Shown: positions 63,744 to 64,000 of the stretch, in pieces
How the letters are laid out: the number at the start of each line of letters is the position of its first letter
How positions within the stretch are numbered: the stretch's first letter is position 1
Source: Rhizobium tropici CIAT 899
GTDB taxonomy: Bacteria; Pseudomonadota; Alphaproteobacteria; Rhizobiales; Rhizobiaceae
Direction of reading: 5' to 3'
Length of the DNA: 64,000 bases
Assembly (NCBI RefSeq): GCF_000330885.1
Contig: NC_020059.1
Coordinates: forward strand, 2,221,001-2,285,000
Notes under the pieces: model-generated
The model's input: the letters and a program-made list of their open reading frames with translations, nothing else
Databases searched by the model: none
What the model was told of the DNA's origin: nothing
Position numbers and translations under genes: made by a program

Positions 63744-64000
63744 GCGTTCAGACCTTGCAAAACCCATCGGATGACTGTCCCATAACCGTCGTTGCGGAGA
63801 CGGCGTTCTCTCTCGCTGGCGTTTCTAGCCGCAAAAACACCATCAGGGCAACGCATTGATGGTGCATTAACGCATTTTTGTGGCAAAGACCGCATATCCG
63901 CAGCCTTTAATCACTGTTTTGACAGCGATTTCTCATATCGTTCCCTTCTGCCTGCCGCCGCTTCGCGACGGAAGGCAGACCCAATGAGTCGCCGCCAAAA

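Noticed and set aside
62460..63785. 441-codon plus-strand frame across recN and bamD
   Set aside because: Spans two unmistakable genes on the opposite strand and has no domain of its own.

Overview
The window is a stretch of alphaproteobacterial chromosome, almost certainly a Rhizobium/Agrobacterium-type genome. The reasons are a circularly permuted two-piece tmRNA with the tag ANDNYAEARLAA followed by an SspB-alpha type ClpXP adaptor, an almost leaderless ilv attenuator, the ligA / recN / bamD order, rhizobial-type intergenic repeats, and dense GC-rich coding with long antisense shadow frames. I see no prophage, insertion sequence, CRISPR array, rRNA or tRNA. Most of it is core chromosome with small accessory pockets.

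Layout. 1-5.6 kb: start of a His-rich protein, a LysE exporter, an aldo/keto reductase, a KpsC-like transferase, and acetohydroxyacid synthase ilvIH behind a leader-peptide attenuator. 5.6-17 kb: a HerA-like ATPase, miaA and serB (divergent, starts 13 nt apart), a GNAT protein, DegP protease with the HflKC membrane complex, dihydrofolate reductase, an oxidoreductase, an XRE-cupin regulator and a phosphinothricin-type acetyltransferase. 17-23.5 kb: thyA, tmRNA, sspB, two small proteins and a giant AsmA-like protein. 23.7-31.8 kb: an FAD oxidase, a polar amino-acid ABC operon behind a sigma-54-type promoter, an AraC regulator, DUF2000, an OmpA-type lipoprotein, a small membrane protein and an isolated flagellin. 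32-38 kb: a UvrD-like helicase, an inverted pair of palindromic repeats beside a frame-broken GIY-YIG nuclease, HxlR/GST, and SDR/TetR. 38-50 kb: a FucP-type sugar transporter with two operator-like dyads, nicotinamidase, a glycosyltransferase and flippase pair, LysR/SDR, panC-panB (pantothenate), DUF2164, azlCD (branched-chain amino-acid export) and aminopeptidase P. 50.6-54.6 kb: a small ORF followed by a cuckoo/alpha-r14-like sRNA, a SCO / FAD monooxygenase / prmA operon, and an orphan cheW. 54.8-64 kb: creA, an ArsR-SRPBCC pair with twin operators, a GNAT with its Shine-Dalgarno in a hairpin, ligA, CDP-diacylglycerol pyrophosphatase, a hexapeptide transferase, recN and bamD.

Functional links: ilvIH and azlCD both handle branched-chain amino acids; panBC starts from an intermediate of the same pathway; tmRNA and SspB form a tag-and-deliver pair for ClpXP; DegP and HflKC are envelope quality control; thyA and folA (3 kb apart) form the thymidylate/folate cycle. 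The items most worth a second look are the palindrome plus GIY-YIG locus, the sRNA with two CUCCUCCUCC loops, the leaderless ilv leader peptide, and several unreported operator-like dyads. All assignments come from reading the sequence and from family knowledge; no database search was run.
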